Source: M55B112 sp040903745 (lineage in GTDB: Bacteria > Bacteroidota > Bacteroidia > Bacteroidales > GCA-2748055). From it: a DNA stretch of 64,000 nucleotides. The stretch lies in the NCBI GenBank assembly GCA_040903745.1, contig JBBDUV010000006.1, forward strand, positions 124,001 through 188,000, written 5' to 3'. Shown here in pieces: positions 44,341-53,986 of the stretch (positions are counted from its first letter, which is position 1; each line of letters starts with the position of its first letter). Under the pieces are notes generated by a model that was given only the letters and a program-made list of their open reading frames with translations, had not been told where the DNA came from and did not search any database. A program made the translations under genes and the position numbers.

Positions 44341-44823
44341 TCAGGTCAGCTGCTCAGAGAAAGCTGACTTTTGTGCATTAGGTGCGGGCGTTTCAATATT
44401 TGTTAGATCATAAAAATCTTCTGGCTTTTTCTTTATCTCCTCACTGGTGGTCAGGTAGTAGATTGATTTAGCAGAAATAGATGGATCTTTCAGGAAAGGC
44501 ATCGTTGATTGGCAATTCATGTTTTATCAGTTGAATTGTTGATGCCACTTGTTCCAGAGATTCCATGTCAGCAAAAAAGAGTCTGCAAGTTCCTGAAGTG
44601 TTTTTTTGATCTCCTATTTCACCAGTTTTCTTCTTTCCCTGTCCCGGACCAGCAAAACCAGTGACGCGCCCATGGTGGCAAATTGTTTTGCAGTTGCATG
44701 GCCAACTCCTGAATTTGTACCCCAGATCATTACGATCTTGTCATCTGCTCCTTGGAGGGACCGTTTTAGAGGCAGTCTACTCTTTCTAAAGAAGTCGAGT
44801 TCATCCGGGTATTTACATGCCAT
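44341..44823 (-). pseudogene. Short-chain dehydrogenase/reductase pseudogene
   Basis: Starting at the ATG at 44823, IVMIWGTNSGVGHATAKQFA carries a degraded TGxxxGxG cofactor motif of SDR enzymes, then MGASLVLLVRDRERR; a stop follows at 44614. Continuing after a frameshift, ADMESLEQVASTIQLIKHEL is the next SDR segment. Then the frame breaks again and resumes with SAKSIYYLTTSEEIKKKP up to a stop at 44341, which resembles an SDR C-terminus. The central part with the catalytic Tyr-xxx-Lys is missing. At least two frame breaks and one deletion make it non-functional. Confidence 0.75.
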
Positions 44824-45152
44824 ATGTGAAGCTGTTAACTTTTTTTATTCGATCATGGACAAATATTGTAAATTGTAAGCAGTGCCATCAGGGTGTAAAT
44901 CATGCGGTCTGCATCTATGCTGCTCACATATTCCTGCCAGGCACGATCAATAAATAACAAGATAGTGGCTAATATTAAAAGGTTCTAAACAATTTTCCTA
45001 TGTGATTGTTATAATGTCATTATGTACGTTTTTAAAAAACTAATAACCAGTGTAACATAATTGACACTGTATTGGTTTAATCCGGGAGAAAAACTTTCTA
45101 ATAGTGCCCGATCCTTTTCGTACGCAAATGTCGAACTAATCACACTATCCAT
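44824..45152. other. Gene-poor stretch upstream of the phosphatase gene
   Basis: On the minus strand 44853-44984 has a 43-codon open run (DRAWQEYVSSIDADRMIYTL then hydrophobic) that looks like a coding remnant. CAGTGT (45048-45053) and ACACTG (45064-45069) form an inverted repeat, a possible operator, 84 bases before the ATG at 45153. Nothing else is recognised. Confidence 0.35.
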
Positions 45153-46652
45153 ATGAAAAAAGTATTTATTTTCCTCCTGTTAATCGTTCAGATTCAGATT
45201 TCTGCAGAGACAGATAAGTATAGGCTTACTTTGCGAGATAATCCATCCAATTCTATTGTTATCGGGTGGAACCAGGTTTCCGGAGACAATCCGGTTGTAT
45301 TTTATGATAGCATTGATCACGGTATGGTGCCTGAAGACTATGCGTGGCAAGCCTTCCCGGACAGGGAAGTACAGTATGCGGAGATGGACAACAAATTTGT
45401 CAGATTAACCGATCTTACTCCAAATACTGCTTATTATTTTTTGATCAAGGATAGTGAGGGTATGAGTGAGCGGTTTTGGTTCAAGACTGCTCCTTACGGG
45501 CCGAACGCAAGGTATTCTTTGATTGCCGGGGGTGACTCACGTAACAATCCTGTTCCAAGAAGAAATGCAAATTTGCTTGTAAGTAAATTAAAGCCACATG
45601 CCATCCTTTTTGGCGGTGACATGACATCATCAGGTACACCGGAGCAATGGCAGGAGTGGATGGATGACTGGCAACTTACCATCAGTGAAGACGGGAGGAT
45701 GTATCCTGTTATAGCGACAAGGGGCAACCATGAAAAGAACAACGGGATGGTCTATAATTTGTTCGACGTACCCTCAGAGAATATTTATTATGCGATCACA
45801 ATCGGAGATGATCTTATCCGTGCGTATACACTGAATACAGAAATATCTATTGCTGGTGAGCAATCGGGATGGCTGAAAAATGATCTGGATGCACACGGTA
45901 TGGTCCGGTGGAAAATGGCACAGTACCATAAACCGATGCGTCCTCATGTATCAACAAAGCGGGAGGGCAATGCACAGTATGCAGAATGGGCACAACTGTT
46001 TTATGACAAACAGGTCAGGCTTGTTGTTGAATGTGATGCGCATACTGTAAAGACCACCTGGCCGTTGAAACCCACAACAGGGGCGGGCAACGATGAGGGA
46101 TTTGTTCGTGCTCAATTCGGTGGTACAATCTATGTTGGTGAAGGATGTTGGGGTGCGCCGCTGCGAGAAGATGATGATGCGAAGAGTTGGACAAGGGATC
46201 ACGGCATGTTCAACCAGTTCAAATGGATATTTGTTGATAAAGACACCATCGAAGTGAGGACCATCAAAGTGGAAAATGCTTCCGAAGTAGCATCTGTGCC
46301 CAATGAAGATCCATTTATTATCCCGGAAAACATTGAAATCTGGAAACCCAGAAACGGCGATGTTGTGACTCTGTCTCATTATGTAGATGAAACCACCACC
46401 GGTAAGCACAAGAATGTACAATGGGAGATCTATCCTAATCCTGCCGACGACTATATTTATATTAAAGGTCAGGAAACCGGAACTTTTCCTGTACGAGTCA
46501 GGATATTGAATGCTTCAGGAAAGTTAGTTTTTGAACAGAAAATTGATGCATCAGACAACAAAGTAAGTATCAGGGGGCTGATTCCTGCAGTATACATCAT
46601 AGAAATTACAGCACAGGGAAAATCTGACCGCCTGAAAATAGTCAAGCAATAA
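45153..46652 (+). CDS. Purple-acid-phosphatase-like metallophosphoesterase with T9SS sorting domain
   Basis: 499 residues. A signal peptide (to about 19) is followed by a fibronectin-III-like domain (about 22-112, with LTDLTPNTAYYFLIKD) and a calcineurin-type domain with metal motifs AGGDSRNN, FGGDMTSSG, ATRGNHEKNN, AQYHKPMRPH and VVECDAHTVKT. The last 75 residues (EIYPNPADDYIYIKG ... GVYIIEI-like end with KIVKQ) are a type A T9SS sorting domain, so the enzyme is exported to the cell surface or medium. Likely a phosphomonoesterase or phosphodiesterase; substrate unknown. Confidence 0.88.
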   Translation: MKKVFIFLLLIVQIQISAETDKYRLTLRDNPSNSIVIGWNQVSGDNPVVFYDSIDHGMVPEDYAWQAFPDREVQYAEMDNKFVRLTDLTPNTAYYFLIKDSEGMSERFWFKTAPYGPNARYSLIAGGDSRNNPVPRRNANLLVSKLKPHAILFGGDMTSSGTPEQWQEWMDDWQLTISEDGRMYPVIATRGNHEKNNGMVYNLFDVPSENIYYAITIGDDLIRAYTLNTEISIAGEQSGWLKNDLDAHGMVRWKMAQYHKPMRPHVSTKREGNAQYAEWAQLFYDKQVRLVVECDAHTVKTTWPLKPTTGAGNDEGFVRAQFGGTIYVGEGCWGAPLREDDDAKSWTRDHGMFNQFKWIFVDKDTIEVRTIKVENASEVASVPNEDPFIIPENIEIWKPRNGDVVTLSHYVDETTTGKHKNVQWEIYPNPADDYIYIKGQETGTFPVRVRILNASGKLVFEQKIDASDNKVSIRGLIPAVYIIEITAQGKSDRLKIVKQ

Positions 46653-46844
46653 AGACAACAAAAATTACATTCACGAAACTGTCTGTCATAATATATCAGT
46701 GGTTTACATTGTAATTCAATGCATTAAATTTGAGTAAAAAAAGTTCGGAAAACAGGAAAATGGTGTTTAATTGGTATTCATCCAGGAAGGATTGTACATT
46801 AGTCGGCTCATAGCCTGCTCACGGTACTGTTCGGGTCCAATTTC

Positions 46845-47495
46845 TCAGCCAAAGATCATAATCCCTTTCAGTATTAAAAAAGTAAGTACGGATACATGTG
46901 TATAATCTCCTAAAATGATGATGATATTCATCTTTCTTTGCGGGAACCGGATGGATGCCAGAAACAGCAACAGCCAGTCATTGGGCAGAGGAATGAAGCT
47001 TATATAGAGATAGGAAAACAGGGGGATGAATTTTTCGAGTTTATGGTGGGTAAAGTAGTGGGCCATATTACTGATCGCCCGATCCGCCTTTCCGGAGATC
47101 ATTTCCCTGCCCTTGCTTCCAAAATAGAAGAGAAATATATCTCCCAGTGCCAGGCTTGTACCGGTGATCAGGGTCAGCAACCAGGGGTTGAGTCCGCCGC
47201 TAATAAAGGCGATCAGCAAGCTATAGAAGGAGACAGCGGTAAAGGCTGAAAAACCTGCGAAGAACGATACGATAAAGGCCAGGATGTATCCGTTGTTGAT
47301 TCCAATGGTATTCAGGATCTCTTCTGGACTGGTAAAGAGCCAGATAGCTGTGAAAATGATGAAAAATGAGGCAAGAAGAAGAAAGAGGATTACTTTCCTT
47401 CTCTTTTTCTTTTTGGCAGGAGTTTCAATTTCTTTTTCGGGATTAGTTGTGTTCAAAATTACATTTTTTTTGTTAATGCCCTCTGATTTAAGCAT
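46845..47495 (-). CDS. VTT (DedA/SNARE-associated) family membrane protein
   Basis: 216 residues. A Lys/Arg-rich N-terminal tail (KKKKRRK, 29-35) precedes about five hydrophobic segments. FYFGSKGREMISGKADRAI and YISFIPLPNDWLLLFLASIR are like the re-entrant loop regions of VTT proteins, which take part in lipid flipping and membrane homeostasis. The pattern is weak and no single residue is diagnostic. Divergent from the PagL-like gene at 47601. Confidence 0.65.
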   Translation of the reverse strand: MLKSEGINKKNVILNTTNPEKEIETPAKKKKRRKVILFLLLASFFIIFTAIWLFTSPEEILNTIGINNGYILAFIVSFFAGFSAFTAVSFYSLLIAFISGGLNPWLLTLITGTSLALGDIFLFYFGSKGREMISGKADRAISNMAHYFTHHKLEKFIPLFSYLYISFIPLPNDWLLLFLASIRFPQRKMNIIIILGDYTHVSVLTFLILKGIMIFG

Positions 47496-47571
47496 TATTC
47501 TTGTTTACTGTCTGGTTCAAGATTCTCAGTTAGTAATAACGTTGTCAGTTACAGTGAAAGAGTAAAATAAC

Positions 47572-47579
47572 TATATTCG
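47572..47579 (+). promoter_or_regulatory. Near-consensus -7 element of the PagL-like gene
   Basis: TATATTCG, one mismatch to TAnnTTTG, 21 bases before the ATG at 47601. Confidence 0.25.
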
Positions 47580-47600
47580 TGATAATTTTCAAATCAGGGT

Positions 47601-48704
47601 ATGCGAATTTTTTTTATTGTGATGATGATATTTCCGGTGTTCATCTCCCCGGTTTTCTCTTTTTCATATAAGAAAGACAGCACAATAGCAAAGCTACCAT
47701 TAAATATTTCAGCATGGTACCACCACGGGTATCTTGCTCCTCACCATCGTTCTATGGCATTTCATACCACTGAGAATATCAATGGATTCGAAATTATAAC
47801 ATCCGGTTTTTTTTCTCACCTGAAAACAAAGAGACCGACGCTTTTTGGGGCAGGTTACTATTATTCAAACCTGGGGAATCGAGATGTTTATGGCAACGTA
47901 CATGCTGTTTATGCAGCGCTTACAGCAGATGTCTTCCAAAGCAATTTGCCTTTTTATTTTAAACAGTCCTTTGCTTTTGGAGTGAGCTATAATACAATGC
48001 ATTTTGACACAGACGAGAACTATTTTAATCGTGCTGTGGGTTCTCATCTCAACGCTTTTGTTTCCTTATCATTCAACCTGGTGGCCGAATTAGGTGATAA
48101 TATTGAAGTTACTGCCGGACCGAGTGTGGTGCATACTTCAAATGGGAATGTAAAACAGCCTAATTTCGGGTTGAATTTAATAAATACACGGGTAGGTTTT
48201 GCCTATAAATTTCATCCTGGCAATACGGAAACGGAGCACGTCCCCGTCGAAAGCAAAGGTATGACTGGTAACCGTTATCAGTTTATATTTTCGGGAGGAA
48301 TCAGACAATTATCTCATAAAATTCCGAAAAATTTCTTCATTGGCTCTGTTATGGCAGATTATTCAAGAAGGGTTTCATCTTACCAGGCTTACGGTGGGGG
48401 TATTGACTGGATTTTTGATCCAACTGAAGGACGGGAGACTTATGTTACTGAAAAACGGGTTGAAAATATTGTGCCGTGGCATGTGGGGGTTCATCTGACA
48501 TGGGAAAGAATATGGAATAGATTTTCCCTTGCGCTTCAGCCCGGCTATAAGGTTATTACACTCTCAAAACATAACTTTATGCAATATAACCGTGCGGTTA
48601 TACGGTACCGTATTGACGGCCATTTTTTGCTGAATATTGCTATCAAAGCGCATGGGTTTAGGGCTGATTTTATTGAATTTGGGATCGGATATGAGTTATG
48701 GTGA
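47601..48704 (+). CDS. Acyloxyacyl hydrolase / PagL-like lipid A 3-O-deacylase
   Basis: 367 residues. Signal peptide to about residue 21 (VFSFS). Strand-like alternation throughout ends in FIEFGIGYELW, a barrel terminus. The catalytic-type motif VVHTSNGN (about 172-179) gives the His-x-Ser pair of PagL, followed by NFGLNLINTRVG. PagL removes the 3-O acyl chain from lipid A in the outer membrane. At 367 residues it is about twice the size of Pseudomonas PagL, as is usual for Bacteroidota members. It is followed 74 bases on by a GIN-domain lipoprotein gene. Confidence 0.82.
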   Translation: MRIFFIVMMIFPVFISPVFSFSYKKDSTIAKLPLNISAWYHHGYLAPHHRSMAFHTTENINGFEIITSGFFSHLKTKRPTLFGAGYYYSNLGNRDVYGNVHAVYAALTADVFQSNLPFYFKQSFAFGVSYNTMHFDTDENYFNRAVGSHLNAFVSLSFNLVAELGDNIEVTAGPSVVHTSNGNVKQPNFGLNLINTRVGFAYKFHPGNTETEHVPVESKGMTGNRYQFIFSGGIRQLSHKIPKNFFIGSVMADYSRRVSSYQAYGGGIDWIFDPTEGRETYVTEKRVENIVPWHVGVHLTWERIWNRFSLALQPGYKVITLSKHNFMQYNRAVIRYRIDGHFLLNIAIKAHGFRADFIEFGIGYELW

Positions 48705-48778
48705 TGTATCAAGAAGGAGGGGAGAAGATATAATACCAGGAATTTAAGGAGCAACTTGTATTTTTTATTGTGGTTTTT

Positions 48779-49513
48779 ATGTTGTTTGGAAAGGGATACA
48801 TAGTAGTTTTTATTATAACCTTTATTCTTACCGGATGTGAGAAGGTCATTTTTTCCGGAGAAGGCGAAGTTGTTATTTTGCAAGAGGAATTTGATTCATT
48901 TAGCAAGATTTCATTCTATGATATTTTTGCAGTTGAATTGCGATCTGACAGTATATTTTCAGTGGAAATAGAGACAAGGGAGAGGTATCTGGACCAAATT
49001 TCTTTTTCTGTCGATTCTGGAAACCTGGTGCTTCACGATCATAACAAGGTGAAATGGCTTCCGGACTATTCCTGGCCAGTGGTTAGGATAAGCTTTCCTG
49101 AACTAACGGATCAAATCCTCCTGGAATCACCTGTTATAATGACAACAAGGGATACGCTTCATGCTCCTTCACTGAATATACTTTCTCTTGGAAAAACAGG
49201 TGATCTGAATTTGGCTATTGATACTGACAAGTTTCAGTTTACCACAGGTTCCGATAATTCAGGTTATTATAGGTTTAGCGGAAGAACAACGTATTCAAAG
49301 ATGTGGCCACGTGGCAGCAGCATTATTGATGCATCCGGTTTAGAAGCCAGCCACTGTTATATATACAACAATTCCATTGGTGATTGTACGGTCCGCGTCA
49401 ATATCAAGCTTGAAGCCAGATTGAATACCATGGGGAATGTCTATTACTATGGTAATCCGCAAGAAGTATTTTTGATAGAAGAGAGTGGAAGTGGACGGCT
49501 GATTTCCAAGTAG
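48779..49513 (+). CDS. GIN-domain (DUF2807-like) lipoprotein
   Basis: 244 residues from the ATG at 48779 (GTG at 48770 is an alternative). Lipoprotein signal VVFIITFILTGC. Mature FDSFSKISFYDIFAVELRSD and the later repeated short strands (NLNIL, DLNLAI, FTTGS pattern) look like the head GIN domain, a right-handed beta-helix found in many Bacteroidota surface proteins. Role unknown. Probably co-transcribed with the PagL-like gene. Confidence 0.7.
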   Translation: MLFGKGYIVVFIITFILTGCEKVIFSGEGEVVILQEEFDSFSKISFYDIFAVELRSDSIFSVEIETRERYLDQISFSVDSGNLVLHDHNKVKWLPDYSWPVVRISFPELTDQILLESPVIMTTRDTLHAPSLNILSLGKTGDLNLAIDTDKFQFTTGSDNSGYYRFSGRTTYSKMWPRGSSIIDASGLEASHCYIYNNSIGDCTVRVNIKLEARLNTMGNVYYYGNPQEVFLIEESGSGRLISK

Positions 49514-49570
49514 ACGCTAAAAGATGGTTTGATTCAATAAATTGCAGGATTGGAATCCGGGCCATGATAA

Positions 49571-49720
49571 GCAGACGAAAAGAATGAAATCACCCGTCTT
49601 CACATAGATTGTGAAGCGGGTGAATATCATAAGTGCGAAAAAACCGGGATTCCACTGGATGAATTCATTCAGCCCTTCGCTGATGCAAATTATGAGATGC
49701 AGGGAGTGGACGGGCTATAA
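49571..49720 (+). pseudogene. Possible 3' remnant of a coding gene
   Basis: A 49-codon open run after an in-frame stop reads like protein (RLHIDCEAGEYHKCEKTG, then PLDEFIQPFADANYEMQG) and ends at TAA 49718, but has no start codon of its own. A strong hairpin, TCACCCGTCTTCACA with TGTGAAGCGGGTGA (49590-49623), lies inside it. No family recognised. Confidence 0.3.
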
Positions 49721-49739
49721 TTGATTTTATATAAAGCAG

Positions 49740-51200
49740 CTATCGGCTTGAGTTCTCTTTATTTAACTTTTCTAATTCCGTGATCATTTTTCTGGCTATC
49801 TTTTGATTCTCTACAAAAAGGTTTTTGCTTTCAGCCATGTCTTCTGCCAGATTATACAATTCATATTCAAGCTTTTTTCCTTTTCTGTTTTCGGGTAGTG
49901 ATTCGGGATATTTATTATCGATCAATTTCCAGTCACCCATTCTTATCGCCTGGCGGCCAACTGCATCTATTGTGATCAGAGAAGTTCTGAGATTACGATT
50001 TTCTTGTTTCACCAGAGAAGAATAGAAACTATAACTATCCGAAGCCACCGCTTTATCTGCAGGTAATCCGCCTCCTATAATGTCAGCAACTGTAGCGAAT
50101 ATATCCATCGTGGAAACGACATCATCAGAAATGGCACCTTCTTTTACTTTGCCCGGCCATGACACGATTAATGGTATCCTGGTGCCGCCTTCCCAGATGG
50201 TATGTTTATCACCCCGAAAATCACCATTTATTTTTAATCCCATTTCCACAGCCTGGATTTCAGGAGAAGTAGGTTTGTTCCCGGGTATTTCGCCTCCATT
50301 ATCGCTTGTAAAGATGACCAGTGAATTTTCGAGCATGCCTTTATACTCCAAAGTCTGTAGTATCCTTCCTACACTCCAGTCCAAGTCCTGAATAAAATCT
50401 CCATAGGGGCCGGAATCACTCATGCCTCTCATATAGTTAGACGGGGTAATGGGATGGTGAACGGCCACAGGTGCAAAATATAGAAATACAGGGGTCTTTC
50501 TGCTCTGCTTGGATAGCCACTCAATAGTCTTGTCAGTAAGATCCTCCATTGTTTCAATGTTCTTACGTTGTGGGGCATCAAAACCATAGTACTGGGGCCC
50601 ATAAAAAGCGCGAGAATAGGGATTGATTTTGTCACTTCGAATTCCATAGATATGGTCATTCTCGATAAATACACCCATTTTATCTCCATGGTTTTGGGGC
50701 ACACCAAAATGATAGTCGAAACCTAAATCGAGGGGTCCGGGTTTCAATGTGCCGGTATATTCCTCCAGTGTTCCAGTTTTGCCATATCCAAGATGCCATT
50801 TCCCGATACAGGCAGTATTATATCCCCGGTCTTTGAACCAATCTGCAATGGTCATTTTCTCCGGATCGGGTAACAGGGGGCTCTCCACTCCCCAAACTCC
50901 ATGTTTTAGTTTAGAACGCCAGGAATATTCGCCCATTAACAGACTATACCTGGTAGGAGTACAAACAGAAGCAGTTGCATAGGCATTTGTAAATTTCATT
51001 CCTTTATCAGCAATCTGGTCAATATACGGGGTGCGGAGAATGTCATGATCCGCCCCGTAACAATTCAGGCTGCCAAAGCCGAAGTCGTCTGCCAGGATCA
51101 GTATAATATTAGGAGGGGTGTTCGTTTCCTGGGCATTAATCGTTTTGTTGCTACAGCAAAAGGCAGCAAAAAGAGTCAGTGTAAATGTTAAGTGTCTCAT
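49740..51200 (-). CDS. Secreted arylsulfatase-type sulfatase
   Basis: 486 residues with signal peptide (to about 23). ILILADDFGFG holds the metal-binding Asp pair (38/39) and VCTPTRYSLLMG the formylglycine motif C80-x-P-x-R, so it needs an anaerobic or aerobic sulfatase-maturating enzyme, not found in this window. GKWHLGYGKTG and FTSDNGGE are the other metal/sulfate-site blocks. It hydrolyses sulfate esters, most likely of polysaccharides, in the periplasm. Unlike many Bacteroidota sulfatases it is not within a polysaccharide utilisation locus here. Confidence 0.93.
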   Translation of the reverse strand: MRHLTFTLTLFAAFCCSNKTINAQETNTPPNIILILADDFGFGSLNCYGADHDILRTPYIDQIADKGMKFTNAYATASVCTPTRYSLLMGEYSWRSKLKHGVWGVESPLLPDPEKMTIADWFKDRGYNTACIGKWHLGYGKTGTLEEYTGTLKPGPLDLGFDYHFGVPQNHGDKMGVFIENDHIYGIRSDKINPYSRAFYGPQYYGFDAPQRKNIETMEDLTDKTIEWLSKQSRKTPVFLYFAPVAVHHPITPSNYMRGMSDSGPYGDFIQDLDWSVGRILQTLEYKGMLENSLVIFTSDNGGEIPGNKPTSPEIQAVEMGLKINGDFRGDKHTIWEGGTRIPLIVSWPGKVKEGAISDDVVSTMDIFATVADIIGGGLPADKAVASDSYSFYSSLVKQENRNLRTSLITIDAVGRQAIRMGDWKLIDNKYPESLPENRKGKKLEYELYNLAEDMAESKNLFVENQKIARKMITELEKLNKENSSR

Positions 51201-51277
51201 AGTATTATAATTAGTGTTAATTAATTAAATATGTAGCTTGTTGGGGTTTTATATATGTCACCAAAGATGCAATACAA

Positions 51278-51311
51278 CAAATATAACATGATTTTCGGTA
51301 AGCATCTCAAA
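51278..51311 (-). promoter_or_regulatory. Promoter of the sulfatase gene
   Basis: Minus-strand TTTG (51308-51311), 22 bases, then TATATTTG (51278-51285), both Bacteroidota promoter elements, 77 bases upstream of the ATG. Confidence 0.4.
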
Positions 51312-51392
51312 AACTCCCTTATAATCATTGTCTGGAGTTTGGGTGAATTTTTCAAAGAGATATTTAAGGAACAAAAAAAAGTCATACCTTTA

Positions 51393-52151
51393 ATGAAACC
51401 AATTCATCTGACTATGCTTCGTTTTCTGACGGTCCTTTTTTTTGCGGCGATGGTATTTATGAATTACCTGGCCAATGCATTGCCTATCAACGGAAAAACC
51501 ACCGGTGAGTTGTCAGATGCCTATCCCAACCTGTTTGTTCCGGCAGGCATCACCTTTTCAATATGGGGTATCATTTACCTGCTGTTGGCAGGATATTGCG
51601 TTGTGCAGTTTTTGCCTGCTTACAGGGACATTGGTGCCAGGATTAATCTGTTGTTTATTATTTCCTGTGTATTCAATGCACTCTGGATTGTGGCCTGGCA
51701 TTATCAAAAGCTTCCCTGGTCACTGGTGGCAATGACAGGGATACTGGTTTCCCTTATCCTGATTAACCTTCAGATCAGGGACCTTCCTCCGGGACTGGTG
51801 AAAGCGGCATTTGGCATCTACCTGGGCTGGATTTGCATAGCAACCATTGCCAATGTGACAGCCTTGCTCGTGCATGTCGGGTGGAACGGATTTTCTATTC
51901 AGCAGCACATCTGGACCATCATCATGATTGCCACAGGTACCATTATCGTTCTAATTACCATTATTCGAACCAACAATCCTTATATCGGTCTGTCCGTGGT
52001 ATGGGCCTTTGCAGGCATCATCATAAAACGTTCTGATGATTACAGAAGTATTGTGATTGCGGCCCTGGTCGGTATCCTGATCGTGGGGGTTTTCACGCTG
52101 CTTGATTTCCTGGAATTACTGCCACCAGGAAGTCATCAACTCCGGACTTAG
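51393..52151 (+). CDS. TspO/MBR-like tryptophan-rich membrane protein
   Basis: 252 residues from the ATG at 51393; a frame from 51255 would add 46 residues without family support. About seven hydrophobic segments, with NALPINGKTTGELSDAYPNL and GITFSIWGIIYLLL, FNALWIVAWHYQK as in tryptophan-rich sensory proteins. TspO proteins bind porphyrins and other hydrophobic ligands; this longer form is little studied. Single gene divergent from the sulfatase. Confidence 0.75.
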   Translation: MKPIHLTMLRFLTVLFFAAMVFMNYLANALPINGKTTGELSDAYPNLFVPAGITFSIWGIIYLLLAGYCVVQFLPAYRDIGARINLLFIISCVFNALWIVAWHYQKLPWSLVAMTGILVSLILINLQIRDLPPGLVKAAFGIYLGWICIATIANVTALLVHVGWNGFSIQQHIWTIIMIATGTIIVLITIIRTNNPYIGLSVVWAFAGIIIKRSDDYRSIVIAALVGILIVGVFTLLDFLELLPPGSHQLRT

Positions 52152-52248
52152 TCCCGGATGCCGAGGGAGGGACAAAAACATTTTTTATAAAATAATTGAA
52201 GGAATACATAAAAATCAAGGAGATGCTGGTTCAAGACCGCGGGAATAT

Positions 52249-53748
52249 TCATTCTATTACGACCTTGCTCGTCCACATATAATCTCCTGATTTTATGCGA
52301 AGCACATAGATTCCTGAAGCAATTTCAGAGATATTTAATTCCTTTGTTCCTCCTGGAAGACTACGTTTCAATAGTTGCCTTCCATTTAAATCGTAAACAC
52401 CTACCAGGGCATTCTGTTCTTTCGGTAATGCAATGGTTATATACTCAGTAGCAGGATTTGGATAAGTGATAATACGATTTACTATCTTTTCATTTACCTT
52501 ACCAGCTGCTTCGGAAATCCAAAATGATTTCAATGAGCCAAAAATGTAATTTTCACCATTATATATCGCAATAGTATCACCGTCAATGGTGACTTCTTGC
52601 ACCAATGAACCACAGTAATAAACATTGCCGTATGGATCAAGGCTGACCTGTTGAAAACGAATGCTGTCAGAGGTCTGGTCCAGTATAATCTGGCCTTCGG
52701 GATCTATAATCAGAAATCCCTGTTGGGTTGTACTGCTATATGTTGAAATAAAGTAGCCAGTATTGTCAACTACAAAGGACCATAGATATCCATTAATAGC
52801 TTTGCTCCAGGAATAATTTCCGTATTCATCGAATCTGGCGATAACTGCACCTCCCTGTTCTCCTGTTGCCTCCTCATCGAAATCGACAGGGCTGAATATA
52901 TTGGATACCCAATACACATTTGAATACTTATCTGTATATACTTTTTGTAAATGGGTATTACTTTTACCAGAAAAGATTGTTTCCCATACCAATAAAAGAT
53001 CCTTATCCAGTTTTTTAATTTTCAGAGAATCATTTTTGTATCCCGATACATAAATATTGTCATGCTGATCAAAATTGACAGATGTGTAATAATAGCCATT
53101 TATGTCTTCTTTTTCTTCCTCCCAGTTTGCAATCAAATTATTATCGAGCCTCAAGAGAAAATCGCTATAGCTTTGTAAAGAAGTGCCTTCAATAAATATT
53201 TTTCCGGTTGGACCGATAGCCAGGTCCCCAAAAAGCAGGCTTTCACCATTATCCAGCAGATCCTGGGCTTCAGTGCCCAATACCATCTTTAGGAGTTTAC
53301 CCGTAGAATCTAATTTTGCAACAATATATTCATAAGGCCCCCCGTTATCCCAGGTTTGAACATCAAAGGTCAGCGTGTAATCAAAAGCCCCGGTAAAGTA
53401 TATATTTGATTCATTGTCTATTTCAAGGTCGTTTATATGTTCTGCACCTATGCCTGAGAACAATTTCAGCCAGGCAGGAGTCCCATCCGGATAGATCTTT
53501 GAGATAAAGAAATCCAGGCTATCCGCAGGCACGATCCAGCTGTCCTTATCTCCAAAGTAAACGGTATCTCCAAATTCCCCATAGATGTAAAGGTTCCCGT
53601 TGTAATCTACTTTGTGTTTCATTCCCCATAGTTCATTCCCCCATACCTGAATGGTTTTATTCATGTTCTGTCCGCTGGTCATAATACATGGAATGAAAAA
53701 GAGGATCATGACAATCATTCTATTTTGAATTCCCATTATGTTTTTCAT
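52249..53748 (-). CDS. T9SS-exported surface protein with beta-propeller-like repeats
   Basis: 499 residues. The signal peptide ends near MTSGQ (27). The body holds repeated strands of the type GNLYIYGEFGDT, SNIYFTGAFDYT, DNIYVSGYKNDS, GNVYYCGSL, an SBBP-like propeller pattern. The final 75 residues (TYPNPATEYITIALP ... GIYVLRIKSGD) are a type A T9SS sorting domain. Function unknown; probably carried on the cell surface. Confidence 0.82.
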   Translation of the reverse strand: MKNIMGIQNRMIVMILFFIPCIMTSGQNMNKTIQVWGNELWGMKHKVDYNGNLYIYGEFGDTVYFGDKDSWIVPADSLDFFISKIYPDGTPAWLKLFSGIGAEHINDLEIDNESNIYFTGAFDYTLTFDVQTWDNGGPYEYIVAKLDSTGKLLKMVLGTEAQDLLDNGESLLFGDLAIGPTGKIFIEGTSLQSYSDFLLRLDNNLIANWEEEKEDINGYYYTSVNFDQHDNIYVSGYKNDSLKIKKLDKDLLLVWETIFSGKSNTHLQKVYTDKYSNVYWVSNIFSPVDFDEEATGEQGGAVIARFDEYGNYSWSKAINGYLWSFVVDNTGYFISTYSSTTQQGFLIIDPEGQIILDQTSDSIRFQQVSLDPYGNVYYCGSLVQEVTIDGDTIAIYNGENYIFGSLKSFWISEAAGKVNEKIVNRIITYPNPATEYITIALPKEQNALVGVYDLNGRQLLKRSLPGGTKELNISEIASGIYVLRIKSGDYMWTSKVVIE

Positions 53749-53949
53749 CTGTAATGAGTTTTAAAAAAAAATGAATACACGGAGTTTTATATTAACTGAA
53801 CCGAAGAGTCATTGAATGATCAATATGTATCACCCATTTGATAAATGCCAGGATTTGGAATAATTTTCAAGATACAATTTCAATTATCCAATGTCAAGAA
53901 CTTTTTGATAAACAGCATTACATGTCGATATTTTGATGTCAAAGCTCAT

Positions 53950-53975
53950 TAACAGTTATAAATTGCTAACTGTTA
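53950..53975. promoter_or_regulatory. Operator-like inverted repeat upstream of the ORF6N gene
   Basis: TAACAGTTA (53950-53958) and TAACTGTTA (53967-53975) are perfect inverted arms around 8 bases, ending 11 bases before the ATG at 53987; such spacing fits autoregulation. Confidence 0.4.
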
Positions 53976-53986
53976 ATATTCATAAT

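Noticed and set aside
44168..44413. 81-codon plus-strand frame between tRNA-Ser and the SDR pseudogene
   Set aside because: No start context, no recognisable domain, and the opposite strand holds SDR-derived sequence over part of it.
52151..52173. GTCCC/GGGAC hairpin after the TspO-like gene as a terminator
   Set aside because: Only 5 bp of stem and A-rich, not T-rich, sequence directly follows it.
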